From contig OY740772.1 of assembly GCA_963513935.1 (NCBI GenBank), positions 107,357,797 through 107,421,796 on the forward strand: DNA of 64,000 nt. Direction: 5' to 3'. Shown here piece after piece: positions 48,867-59,400 of this stretch (position 1 is the stretch's first letter; each line of letters starts with the position of its first letter). The DNA comes from Aphrophora alni. Lineage: Eukaryota; Arthropoda; Insecta; Hemiptera; Aphrophoridae. A program made the translations under genes and the position numbers. The notes beneath the pieces are model-generated. The model made no database searches, was not told where the DNA came from, and saw only the letters and a program-made list of their open reading frames with translations.

Positions 48867-49144
48867 CAATAATCAGCTGATTTGATTACAATTTTAACCA
48901 AAATTTATCATCAAATCATGATCACTATTACAAATAGAAATTATTTTACAGATGTCACGACATATTATTTAATTTGTTTCAGCTAAAATATCAAAACTAC
49001 CTAAAAGTATATCAGAAATAAATGTTTTAAGAAAACTAAACAATTAAATTTATGACACGAAAAAGTACTTCTTTCCCTTCACATTTAAGCCCAAAGACTG
49101 ATACTGTAGAATATCCTTTGTTGTTGTTGTTTTTTTTGTTTTTT
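48867..49144 (+). repeat. Segment paired with 39448-39742
   Basis: AATAATCAGCTGATTTGATT, GATGTCACGACATATTATTT, GCCCAAAGACTGATACTG and GTAGAATATCCTTTG, ending in a T-rich run into family A. Confidence 0.75.
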
Positions 49145-49382
49145 TTAAAGGCGAAATCTCTCGTCTTGAAAAAATAAACTAAGAAAAGAACGTTAAATTA
49201 AAACCCCTCGAATAGTCTAATAGCGTCAAGGTCGGAAAAAACCATACTTTGTCAAGAGATACCTGACAGGAAAATGAAAGAAAAGTATATCTTACTCAAG
49301 ACTACATGAAAAATGAGTAGATCCAACTAGTTTCCTTCAGGATCACAACCCCATAATCGTATTCGTGAGCTGATAAGGGTAA
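49145..49382 (+). repeat. Family A SINE-like repeat
   Basis: TTAAAGGCGAAATCTCTCGT, AGCGTCAAGGTCGG, TTGTCAAGAGATACCTGA, CAAGACTACATG, GTAGATCCAACTAG, ATTCGTGAGCTGATAAGGG. Confidence 0.78.
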
Positions 49383-50212
49383 TTTAATTACTACTTAATC
49401 ACTGGGTAGGTTGGCAAGAAGGAGAAATTGATTTAAACTTTAAAATATAACTATTGACTTCTATAAATTTGTAAACTAATCATTAGGAAACTAATATACA
49501 CAAATGGGAAAGTATCTACTGTTATTGTTTTAAAAACATATTTAAATACCACAGAACATAGAGAATTGAGATTACAATAAACTAATTATTCATTAAATAA
49601 TATATTAACTTTTAAATAATATATATTTTTAATTCTTTTAAATGTTGTTTAACGAAAAATACTAAAACTTAAATATTTCAAAAACCTTTTAAATTTAAAA
49701 GTCAAATTGTCAATTGAATTTGTTTTATCCAAATCTGAATATTTTAAAGAAAACTTGGCATTTTATATTGTAAAAAAGTCCAAAAACCACAGTCATTCTA
49801 GATTTTATGAAAATTGGATAAAATTTAAACGAATAGATTTTTAATGTATAGATTTTTTTATTGGGTTTCGTTGCGTAACAAACTCATTCAAAACTATAAT
49901 CTCTATAAGAATTTTCATAAAAATCTGCAGCTAAATCTACATCGATTATCAGAAGACACATGTAGCATGATTAAACGAAGTAGGTTTTTATAAAATAAAA
50001 ACTGGTCACCGATTCTTTAAAAACTAATATCTAATTATGTACACGTTTCGAGGACAATGCTGCTCTCATAAGTGATACATTAGTTACAACAATCAAGTTA
50101 AAACTTATCTAAATTATAAATAAAGTCTTATTAAACTAATTCGTGTCTCCAAATAAGTTTTAGAGTGAAAATGTCTATGTTCAAGATAGCTTAATAGATT
50201 TTATTTCTTCTT
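49383..50212. other. AT-rich non-coding stretch
   Basis: 50045-50073 carries a GTTTCGAGGACAATGCTGCT motif, discussed under findings. No gene. Confidence 0.45.
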
Positions 50213-50392
50213 CTTGGTTTAAGACAAAATCTCTCGAATCATTATAAGAAAATACACAATTACTTTAATAGCGTCACGGTCGGAAAAGAACAAAGTTTGG
50301 TCAAGAAAAACGTGATGAGAAAGATGAAAGAAAGCGATCTATCCCAAGACTATATAACTATACAACTCACTATAAGTGAACCACTGAGATTC
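50213..50392 (+). repeat. Family A SINE-like repeat
   Basis: AAAATCTCTCGAATC, AATAGCGTCACGGTCGG, TTTGGTCAAGAAAAACGTGA, GATCTATCCCAAGACTA, AAGTGAACCACTGAG. Confidence 0.75.
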
Positions 50393-51353
50393 TAGGTTGC
50401 TGGTAAATCCTTTATCGACATTTAAGATAATATTTTTAAGAGGTAATTTTAGATAAGTACCAATGAACCAATAAAATATATCATCCAATATGGATTAGAT
50501 ATTTAGATAACGTTTCTGCTAAGTATATAGAGAATCAGTCTGATTCCCTATTTACATATTATTTAATTTCATAGGTAATTAATAATTATTTCTTTTTAGT
50601 TATAAAATATGTAAAAGAGGAAATTATGACAAGTTACACGCTTTTATAATGACATAGTGATTATTTTAAATGATGTTTTCTTTCAGTATCACGGAGTTTT
50701 TTAATACAATTGGCACAGCACGATTAATACATTTTGTAAGCAATAACCTAATTTAGTTTTCAGCTTTCTTCTCACAATATCCTTGGGTGTATTCTAATAC
50801 AGATCAATCCTCTACATAACTCGGAAGGCAAACAGTTAATCATCTAAGTTAAACGTACACTAATAATACTTAACAAAGTTTAATGTGGGCTGCTTAGCGT
50901 TTAGAAATAAGTTTCTTAACTATATTAAAATTAAAATATCACTAAATAGAGTTTAACTTGAAATTAATGATAGTTAACATTAGATGTCGCTCATACCATT
51001 TGTTTAAAAGTAATCAAAGATGAATCACTGTTCTAATTACATAATCACACGCTAGGTAAACTCATTATGGCATTGGATCTGATTCCAAAACAAATATTAA
51101 CTAATTATTTATGCTATTGGATTTCCATGGGTAAACAGTCCCTTCAGAATCTAGTGGTGGAGATTTAGTTAATACAAATAATACCGACGGTGCTTACTCG
51201 CTACCTAGTAACTACACGAATGTAACTACCCACATTTTCTTGTGATATTAGAGTTTTAAATTACATTTTTACCAATAACTACCTTATTTTATAGTAGAAA
51301 AGTAGTGGTGGTACCAATATATGCATAATTTAAGTCTGCAAATTTATATGTAA
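50393..51353. other. AT-rich non-coding stretch
   Basis: Nothing recognisable. Confidence 0.45.
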
Positions 51354-52247
51354 CTAGCTGTTACTAGCGGCTTTGCCTGCGACTATTTCAGGTTCAAGAT
51401 TTTTAGCAATACCCTAATCTCCAACGCTTCTACAGACCTACTCCAAACCATGTTAAAAAACTCATAGCTCTAGCCTTCTTGGATCCAGAAATATGCTTTA
51501 GTGGTAAAAAACACCCTTGGAGTGGAACATTTTCAAAATCCTTCCATAATACGCGTCTACAGACCTACCCCAAAAAATGTAAAAGAATTCATAGCTCTAG
51601 GCTTCTTGGATCCAGAAATATGCTTTAGGGGTAAAAAAACACCCTTGGAGTGGAACATTTTCAAAATCCTTCCATAATACGCGTCTACAGACCTACCCCA
51701 AAAAATGTTAAAAAATTCATAGCTCTAGGTTTCTTGGATCCATATATATATATGCTTTAGGAGTAAAAAACACCCTTGGAGTGGAACATTTTCAAAACCC
51801 TTCCATAATACGCGTCTACAGACCTACCCCAAAAAATGTTAAAGAATTCATAGCTCTAGGCTTCTTGGATCCAGAAATGTGCTTTAGGGGTAAAAAACAC
51901 CCTTGGAGTGGAACATTTTCAAAACCCTTCCAAAATACGCGTCTACAGACCTACCCAAAAAAATGTTAAAAAATTCATAGCTCTAGGTTTCTTGGATTCA
52001 TATATATGCTTTAGGAGTAAAAAACACCCTTGGAGTGGAATATTTTGAAAACCTTTTCTTAGTCCAGAAATATGCTTTAGGGGTAAAAAAAACATCCTTA
52101 GAGTGGAATATTTTCAAAACTCTTCCATAGTACGCGTCTATAGACCTACCCCAAACCATGTTAAAAAATAAATAGCTCTAGGCTTCTTGGATGCAGAGAT
52201 TTCGTGATCAGTCAATGGGTTTTGACTTTTACATATTATATAGATTT
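51354..52247 (+). mobile_element. Non-autonomous element with internal 127-131-bp minisatellite
   Basis: Starts CTAGCTGTTACTAGCGGCTT (then TGCCTGCGAC), a 5' end resembling many arthropod interspersed repeats. It ends TTTTGACTTTTACATATTAT. Between them six units, the fifth shortened, share ACACCCTTGGAGTGGAACAT, an ACGCGTCTACAGACCTACC block and TAGCTCTAGGCTTCTTGGAT. Unit starts are 127-131 bp apart. The 62-codon frame at 51781-51969 is just the repeat translated. Superfamily not assigned. Confidence 0.75.
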
Positions 52248-52357
52248 AGTGACTCATGTTGAACAACATAAGTTATTTGAACAAAATCCTTTTTAATATG
52301 GACGTCATTTCAATATTTCCCACGTTTCCTATACTCCCACATGCACCACAACTTAAC

Positions 52358-52358
<1 letters not shown>

Positions 52359-52401
<43 letters not shown>
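52359..52401. repeat. (TA)n microsatellite
   Basis: About 21 units, between the minisatellite element and the Penelope fragment. Confidence 0.95.
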
Positions 52402-52404
<3 letters not shown>

Positions 52405-52874
52405 AATTCTATATTTTTTAAACCTACATTAACTATCCTAAACATATTTAAAATTAAATTACTGATTATTTCCGTTGTAGACTTTCTTAAATTATTCCTA
52501 ACCACTATAGCGTATCATTTCAAACAATGCCAATTTATTACCTTCCTAAAAGTAATTAGAATAAAACTGGAACACAAGATCTCACAAAATATACGTTTAC
52601 TTAATCAAAGTCATTGTAACGACAAAGTCGCCACCCTCAATGATACATGAGCTAAACTAACCTAGCACTGCGCTAACCCCTGTATTTATACAAAATTAAA
52701 GGGGCGTTTCCTAAACCTAATTTTTAATATTATGGCGTTAACCGACATTCTAAATAACATACTAGTTAACATCCAACTAATACAATATTCTGAACGAACC
52801 TTATATCTAACAGTACATTTTATATTTTACTTTAATATAGAACTTTGTATCGACCCTAATTCATTATAGTTATA
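52402..52874 (-). other. Probable 3' flank or UTR of the Penelope fragment
   Basis: Downstream of the relic's stop on the minus strand. It holds a GC-richer patch (52620-52720: AAAGTCGCCACCC, GGGGCGTTTCC). No coding frame. Confidence 0.35.
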
Positions 52875-53399
52875 TTACAGTATTTGTTCATGTAAAGTAT
52901 CCAACGCATCTACTGTGTTTAATTTAACAACATTTTTCAACAGCACAGAGTTTTCTATTTTTAAATAATGTTTTCCTCTAAACAATGTTTAGCCATAGCT
53001 GATTTATCAGGCTTATTAAATTTGAAGTGGGCAAAGTGTTCTTTTGCTCTTATCCTGATATTTCGTTTTGTTTGGTCTAAATATTTCTTCGGACATATTT
53101 CACAATTTACACAATAAATTCCTGATTTATCTTGTTTTTGAATTTTACCTTTTGGATTTCCCAAAATTTTACAAAGATTATTTTCGGCTGACATCGCTAC
53201 ATTTAAATTTGGGTATTTTCTTAGTGATTTTTTTACAATATTTGACATTAGAGGAGCAAATGCAGTTTTAATCCATCGTTGTTGAGGCATACTGCTCACA
53301 AGAGTACTTCTCGATTCCTTAATTGTCTTAAATGTTGCTTTCTTAATTATATTATCTATTATTTCTTTTGGATAACCATTAAAAATTCCAACATTATAA
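52875..53399 (-). pseudogene. Penelope-like element fragment: RT C-terminus and GIY-YIG endonuclease
   Basis: Penelope-like elements encode an RT followed by a GIY-YIG nuclease. The minus strand opens with NVGIFNGYPKEIIDNIIKKA (about 53392-53333), the post-RT segment with NGYP. It continues through SMPQQRWIK and LRKYPNLNVAMSAENNLCKI to the nuclease: KSGIYCVNCEICPKKYLDQT, TKRNIRIRAKEHFAHFK, then AMAKHCLEEN. GIY is intact; the usual YIGQT is YLDQT. After a frameshift near 52962 the C-terminal LLKNVVKLNTVDALDTLHEQ follows to a stop at 52877-52875. The RT catalytic domain is absent, and a stop precedes the fragment near 53413. Dead copy. Confidence 0.8.
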
Positions 53400-53599
53400 A
53401 TATATTGAAGATATGTTGGAAATTACATTTTAACAATAATTTCGCTATTTGTTTTCGTAGTGTAATTGGTAGCATTACATGCATAATTAAAATTTGCATG
53501 TTTTATATCGAATTTATTGTGTTATATGTTGAACAACACGAGATTTGAACAAAAAACTGTTTAAAATGTTCTAATACAGTAGTGTTTTACACGAACACA
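53400..53599. other. Upstream edge of the Penelope fragment
   Basis: LRKQIAKLLLKC near 53465-53430 on the minus strand may be further decayed RT. TTGAACAACACGAGATTTGA (53526) echoes TTGAACAACATAAGTTATTT (52259). Confidence 0.35.
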
Positions 53600-54215
53600 C
53601 TTATGGGGGGTGTCCCATAAGTACAGTAAAGTGCCAAACTCTGGGAAAAGGTTACATGGGTAAAAATAAAGAGAAAACCACGAATAATTTTTTTCGAAAA
53701 ATGCTTCGTTTACCAGATATCCGCCATTTTGTATTTTTTACAAAATAATTATTGTTATCTTCAAATTTTTCCAACCGATCTTTATAAAACTCGGTAAGTA
53801 TGTTTAAATAAAAGAGACCTACTGTAGAAAAAAATTCAACTTGGTCCAATTTAAAATTTCAAAATGGCGGCCATTTTAAACTTTTAATCTAAAATGGCAG
53901 GAAAACGGTAAAGAATACAAAAATTTACTAAGAAAAAAAATTTTATAAAATTTTATTTCCAATCTGTCAACACTAAAAACATGAGAATCGAACAAAACAT
54001 AACCGAGATACATTGAAATGTGTGTTAAGAGGCAGCAAAAAATTGTTGGGGCTATTTACAACAAATGGATTTATAGTCCCCCTATACCAACAGAAGTACA
54101 GACAACAGCGACGTACGGACGCCATGTTGAAACCTTATCGACACCCTGACGCCATGAAACGTGGAGATCAGATAAAAAATAGATATTAAAATTTTTACCC
54201 TACACTTCGTTTACT
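53600..54215 (-). repeat. Distant family B-like repeat, inverted
   Basis: On the minus strand: GGCGTCCGTACGTCGCTGTT, then TTGGTATAGGGGGACTATA, in family B order but diverged. GGGGTGTCCCATAAGTAC at 53608 may be a mariner-type end. Confidence 0.35.
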
Positions 54216-54651
54216 TGGTAAGTAAAATCCTGTTGTAAATACTATTGCTTGAACTTTTATCTATCTCAGATTTACCAGTATTGATTTTTTACAATAAAGC
54301 AATAATATTTGAATTAGAAATTATTTGTACGCTTGAAAATATTAAATATATTATGATTGTCAGCTACAACTAGACTAATATTAAAACTATTAGATGAAAG
54401 TTCTATTTATGGTATTGACGTACCTAGCTTGCTACTGCTACACTATTTTATGGTAGTCTGAAGCGCACTTGCTGACGTAATAGAATATTGATCCTCTTTT
54501 ATAAATTGCTACTATGGTTTTATTTATGGTGGTATAAACTAAAAGAGTAATGAAAGCAAATGTTCATCTGGTTTACAATACTCAATACTTAAATAAAATA
54601 ACAGTCTGGAACTCTTTTATGGTTTCTACCAAAAGTAATTTTTACATTTAT
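54216..54651. other. AT-rich non-coding stretch
   Basis: A 63-codon frame at 54550-54741 runs into an inverted family A copy and is spurious. Confidence 0.5.
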
Positions 54652-54875
54652 GAACCCTCAAAGGCTCACTATAGTGGTACGAATTGGACAATCCCGAGTG
54701 CCCTACTGGATCTACACTTTTTTCGCGCAATGTTCAAGTAGATTTCTCTCTTTCATCTTTCTTATCAGGTCTCTCTTCACCAACTCTTGTTCTTTCCCTA
54801 CCTTGACGCTATTAAAGTATTCAAGATTTCTTTATTTCATCTTATTTTTTTAATAAGGCGATGATAACCAAAAAG
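54652..54875 (-). repeat. Family A SINE-like repeat, inverted, well preserved
   Basis: TGAACCCTCAAAGGCTCACT, CAATCCCGAGTGCCCTACTG, TCTCTTTCATCTTTCTTATC, AGGTCTCTCTTCACCAACTC and AATAAGGCGATGATAACC form the exact reverse order of the plus-strand copies. Confidence 0.82.
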
Positions 54876-55885
54876 TTGTTCACGTATGAATAACAACAAT
54901 AAAAATATGTTTATGAACATTAACATTCTTATGCTATGTTGCATTTATAAATAAATAATAATTGATTATATTACTAAAAGGAATATTTATTGAGCGTTTT
55001 CATATTGAGTTATTATACTTTAATTTTCCATAATCTGTGTATAAAACAAACTGACACACAAAGTTTCGAGAGTATAATCAACACTCGATTTCAAGTCATA
55101 AACCTAGAGCATAAAAGTTAAAAATACCAACGTTGCCTAAAAGCCTAGAATGTTGTAAACTAAAACTAAATTTATAACCTATGAAATAAACCCAGGCCTA
55201 AAGTGAGTATTTATTTTCAGTTTGACTGTCAGAGATAGGTTTCGGCTTGGGCTCCTTTCTCAAGTTACAGATTTATATTAGTTTATAACGTGGCCCGAGA
55301 CTATTAAAAGTGGTAGTGTTTTTTCAATTATATCCTTTAGGTTTATCACTTGATGTCGAGAGTTGATTAATACTTTCGAAACGTCGTCCATTAGTTTGAT
55401 TTCTACACAAATTATGGTAAATGTTTTATTTAACCATAGTTATAATAATACTCATGTATAATTGGTATGATTACATTAGATCTAGTATAAATATTTGGTA
55501 TAAATATATAGTAGTTTTCACATACTTAGGTTCGTTTATTAATATTATATTTAATATATTTATAATAAAATATTTGTTTTGTTTTCTTCTGAAAGGGTTA
55601 TAGAATCACCTTTTCCCCCCTATTTTTAACTAATAACAAATTGTAATTTGTTTTCTTCTTCTTTTTTTTAATTGCAACAGCTGACATTACAAAACAAAAT
55701 GCAAATCTTTAAAGTGTGATAACGCCAATCAAAGTAGTATAACAAAATATCAACTTGATTCCTTACAGTTTATGAAATTTATTTTACAGTCACAAAATAA
55801 ATAAAATGTCGATGTAAACCTTGATGGTTTATTATCTAAAAATAATATTATTTTTATTCAAAAAAAAATTTCACAAAAGTATTTA
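54876..55885. other. AT-rich non-coding stretch up to the BEL/Pao element
   Basis: 55238-55264 carries GGTTTCGGCTTGGGCTCCTT, then TCTCAAG, a motif treated under findings. No gene. The last five bases (ATTTA) are the target-site duplication. Confidence 0.45.
55881..55885. repeat. Target-site duplication, left copy (ATTTA)
   Basis: ATTTA directly precedes the left LTR and recurs directly after the right LTR at 62847-62851. Five bases is usual for BEL/Pao integration. Confidence 0.9.
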
Positions 55886-56323
55886 TGTAACGTAATTTTA
55901 ACGCCTCTGGCAGCGCTGAACAAAAGGGGTGTAAATCTGTGTAATGATTTATTTGTTATTTCCGGAGGACCTTTATTATAATATTAATTAAATAACAGAC
56001 ACTGAAATAATTAAGTGAATGTTGATCTTACCTTAAGGTATGATGTTAGGATGATTCCTGGCCAGGACTGGTCTGCAGAGCTGGAAGTAAAAGATCACAA
56101 ACACAAATATTCCAGTGTCCTTTTTAAAATAGAGTGGTGAATTGAAGGTTAAAGCGTAAAAATTATATATAAGCGGTTTTTTGTAACGCGCACACTTGAC
56201 AATTGCAAAACAGCATCTCAGCAAACCTGCTCTATTATCGCATGAATCAGAAAAATGCGCACGCCGCCTCGTCAAGTGTGTAGCCTAATTGGGTTTATGC
56301 AGGGGCCATATGAATACCAAACA
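55886..56323 (-). repeat. 3' LTR of the BEL/Pao element
   Basis: 438 bp, TGTAACG...AAACA on the plus strand. It differs from 62409-62846 at three places (TTGACAATT against TCGACTATT; CAGAAAAATG against CAAAAAAATG). It contains TATATATA at 56163-56172. Confidence 0.95.
55948..55977 (-). terminator. Poly(A) signals in the 3' LTR
   Basis: TTTATT on the plus strand at 55948-55953 and 55972-55977 gives two AATAAA signals in the sense of the element, near the downstream end of the LTR as expected. Confidence 0.5.
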
Positions 56324-56423
56324 TACCGGCCGCGTTGAAATGTTGTTTCGAAATAATCATAGAAGTGGAAGGAAGAAGGTGAGAAAGAGCGAGGGCGGAC
56401 GCAAGGAGCGGAACCGCGTCGGG

Positions 56424-59400
56424 TTATTGAGGGTTAGAAGAGGAAGGTGGGTAGTCGATGGGCAGTTTGAACACCTTAGTGACCGGCCGCGAAAGGGTAC
56501 CGGTGGAGGTGCGCAGTGTGACCACACGGACCGCGCCATCCTGTCCTGGATGTAGCTGTGTTATACGGGCGAGAGGCCATGTAAGCGGCCGAGACAGGTG
56601 GTCGTGCACCACGACCATGTCTCCTATAGCGAGGTTGCGCGTTGGTTTTGTCCATTTCGTGCGTTGCTGAAGTGTGTGGAGATACTCTAATCTCCAGCGT
56701 TGCCATAGTAGCTGGAAGAAGCGTTGCGATTGTTGCCAATGTTTTAGGCGGTTTTCTGGCATGGCAGTGACGTCCTCTTCAGGTAGCGAGACCAGAGGTT
56801 GACCAACTAGGAAGTGTCCTGGAGTAAGTGCCGAAAGGTCGTTAGGGTCGTTGGACAGCGGTGTCAACGGCCAAGAGTTGAGCATGGCCTCCACTCGGGT
56901 GGTTAGCGTTAGGAAGTCCATTAGCTGTATACGTTGTTCAGCAAGCATACGACTTAAGTGATGCTTGGTGCTCTTTACGGCGCTTTCCCAGAGACCACCT
57001 TGGTGCGGTGCTGCGGGGGGTATAAAATGAAATGCGATGCAATTTTCGCTAGCGAAATGCGAGAGCCATTCGGCAAACTGTGGTTGCTTCTTGAATTCGG
57101 CGTATATAGCGTTTATTTTTGCAGCGGCGCCTACGAAGTTGGTGCCGCGGTCAGAATAGAGGTTAGTGCAAGGACCTCTGCGTGAAATGAATCTGGTGAG
57201 AGCTGCGATGTATTCGGACGTTGTTAAGTCCATTGCAATTTCTATGTGAACAGCTTTAGTAGCGAAGCAGACGAAGATGCACAAGTAGACCTTGACGATC
57301 TTAGCGCTGCGTAGCGAATGGATCTTGACAAAGAACGGACCTGCGTAGTCAACTCCCGTAGTAGTGAACGGCTTGGCGGGCGTCACTCGTGAGCCTGGCA
57401 GATTGCCCATCAACGGAAGGTCGTGCGTTGGTCTTGTCCTAAAGCAGACGATGCATCGGAATACGCAAGATCTGATGATACTTCGCGCTGAGAGGATCCA
57501 AAACTTTTGCGTCAGAAGTGACTGGAGTAACTGCGGTCCTGAGTGCAAATAGCGTTTGTGATAGGCATTTATTATGGCTGTGGTGACGTGATGTTTCTTA
57601 GGCAGCAGAAGAGGGTGCCTGGAGGTGTAATTTAGAGGGGACTGAGTGAGGCGTCCTCCAACTCTTAGAAGTCCCTTGCTGTCTAGAAAAGGGTTCAGTC
57701 TTTGCAGTGCGATGGAACAGGGTCGGCGAGAGTTCAGAAGCTGGATGTCAGCCTGAAATGCGGTGCGTTGGACAATCTTGATAATAGCTTCCTCAGCAGT
57801 GTTCAATTCTGCGATTGTAAGGAAACCAGACTGTTTGGATTTATTCCTGCAATTGTGAGCGAAGCGTTGAACGTAGGCGACAATGCGATTGAGCGTAGTC
57901 CAATTGGAAAATGTAGACAAGAGGTCCCATTCGTGACTGGTAGAAGCGATGCCTATGTGAAGCGGATTTGTGCGGGTTTCGGGCAGAATGTCCAACACCT
58001 GCGCAGGTGTATTAGGCCATTCATGGACCGGAAGCGAAATCCACGGCGGACCTGACCACCACAAGGGGTGAGTCACGAGAGACGAACAAGACATGGGACG
58101 CGTGGCACAATCAGCAGGATTGTGACATGAGTCAACATGGAACCAATGTTCAGGAGTTACCCACTCTTGAATTTGAGTGACCCTGTTGGCAATATAAACC
58201 TTTAGCTTGTATGATGGACTTTTAATCCAGGCGAGAGCGACGGATGAGTCAGAGTAACAGCGGATTTGCTCGATTTGATAATGCGGAGTGATAAGCGAAA
58301 CAGCGTGTGCCATGAGGTTGGCGAGTAAATGAGCAGCGCATAGTTCCAGACGAGGAAGCGATATACGCTTGAGCGGTGCAACCTTGGACTTAGCGAATAA
58401 CAGCGTTATATGTATATTATTGTCCTTATCAGTCGTGCGTACATAAATAACAGCAGCATAACCTTGTTCAGAGGCGTCTCCAAAGCCAAGAAGTTGTATT
58501 GTTTTAGCGTCGTGAAGTCGTGCATAGCGTGGAATTCGGACGTCTCTCAAGGTAGGCATGTCCTCAACAAACGTTTGCCACGTATTAACCATATGATCGG
58601 GCAATGGGTCATCCCAATCAAGACCAAGAGTCCATAGAACTTGGATGATACTTTTTGCGTGAAACATTATTGGCGATAACCAACCACATGGGTCATAAAG
58701 ATGAGCAATGACCGAGAGAATTGCACGTTTAGTGTAAATAGGTTCGACTTCCTTAATTGTGTAGGAAAACATATCAGTAGATGGTGTCCATTTTAAACCT
58801 AAAATTGACACTAAAGGTTGATCGTCAGATTTAAAGTATAGCGGGGTTTCACGATGATCTTCAGGAACAGCGTTTAATAGCTCTGTAGCGTTTGAGGTCC
58901 ATTTCCTAAGTTCGAATTGACCTTTGGAGAGCAGTTGAATCAATTGTGATTGTAGGTTTAAAGCTGAAGCGACATCATGTGACCCGGTGACAATGTCATC
59001 AACATAAATGTTGGTTTTAAGAACATTAGCGGCTAGCGGAAATTCATGACCATGGTCGTCTGCGAGTTGATTTAAAGTGCGTATGGCGAGAAATGGAGCA
59101 GATTTCACCCCATATGTAACTGTAGTTAATTTATAAGTTGAAATAGGCTGCGATTTATTATCACGCCACAAAATTAATTGGTAATTTTGATCAGCGGAAG
59201 CAAGTTTTATTTGCCTATACATCTGGCGTATATCACACGAGAATACGATATTGTATCGGCGAAAATGGAAAATAACATCGTTTATGTTTGCTTGTAGCTT
59301 TGCACCACAATATAGCGTATCGTTTAGAGACATTCCGTTGCTGGTTTTTGCGCTTGCGTCAAATACAACTCTGAGTTTAGTAGTTGAACTCGATTCTTTA

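Noticed and set aside
56033..56275. 80-codon frame in the LTR, repeated at 62556-62798
   Set aside because: Both copies are conserved simply because the LTRs are nearly identical. No domain or motif is seen, so it is not annotated as a gene.
57702..58055. 117-codon plus-strand frame and several others between 56.3 and 61.6 kb
   Set aside because: They are antisense shadows of the BEL/Pao gag and pol frames, open because of that coding composition.
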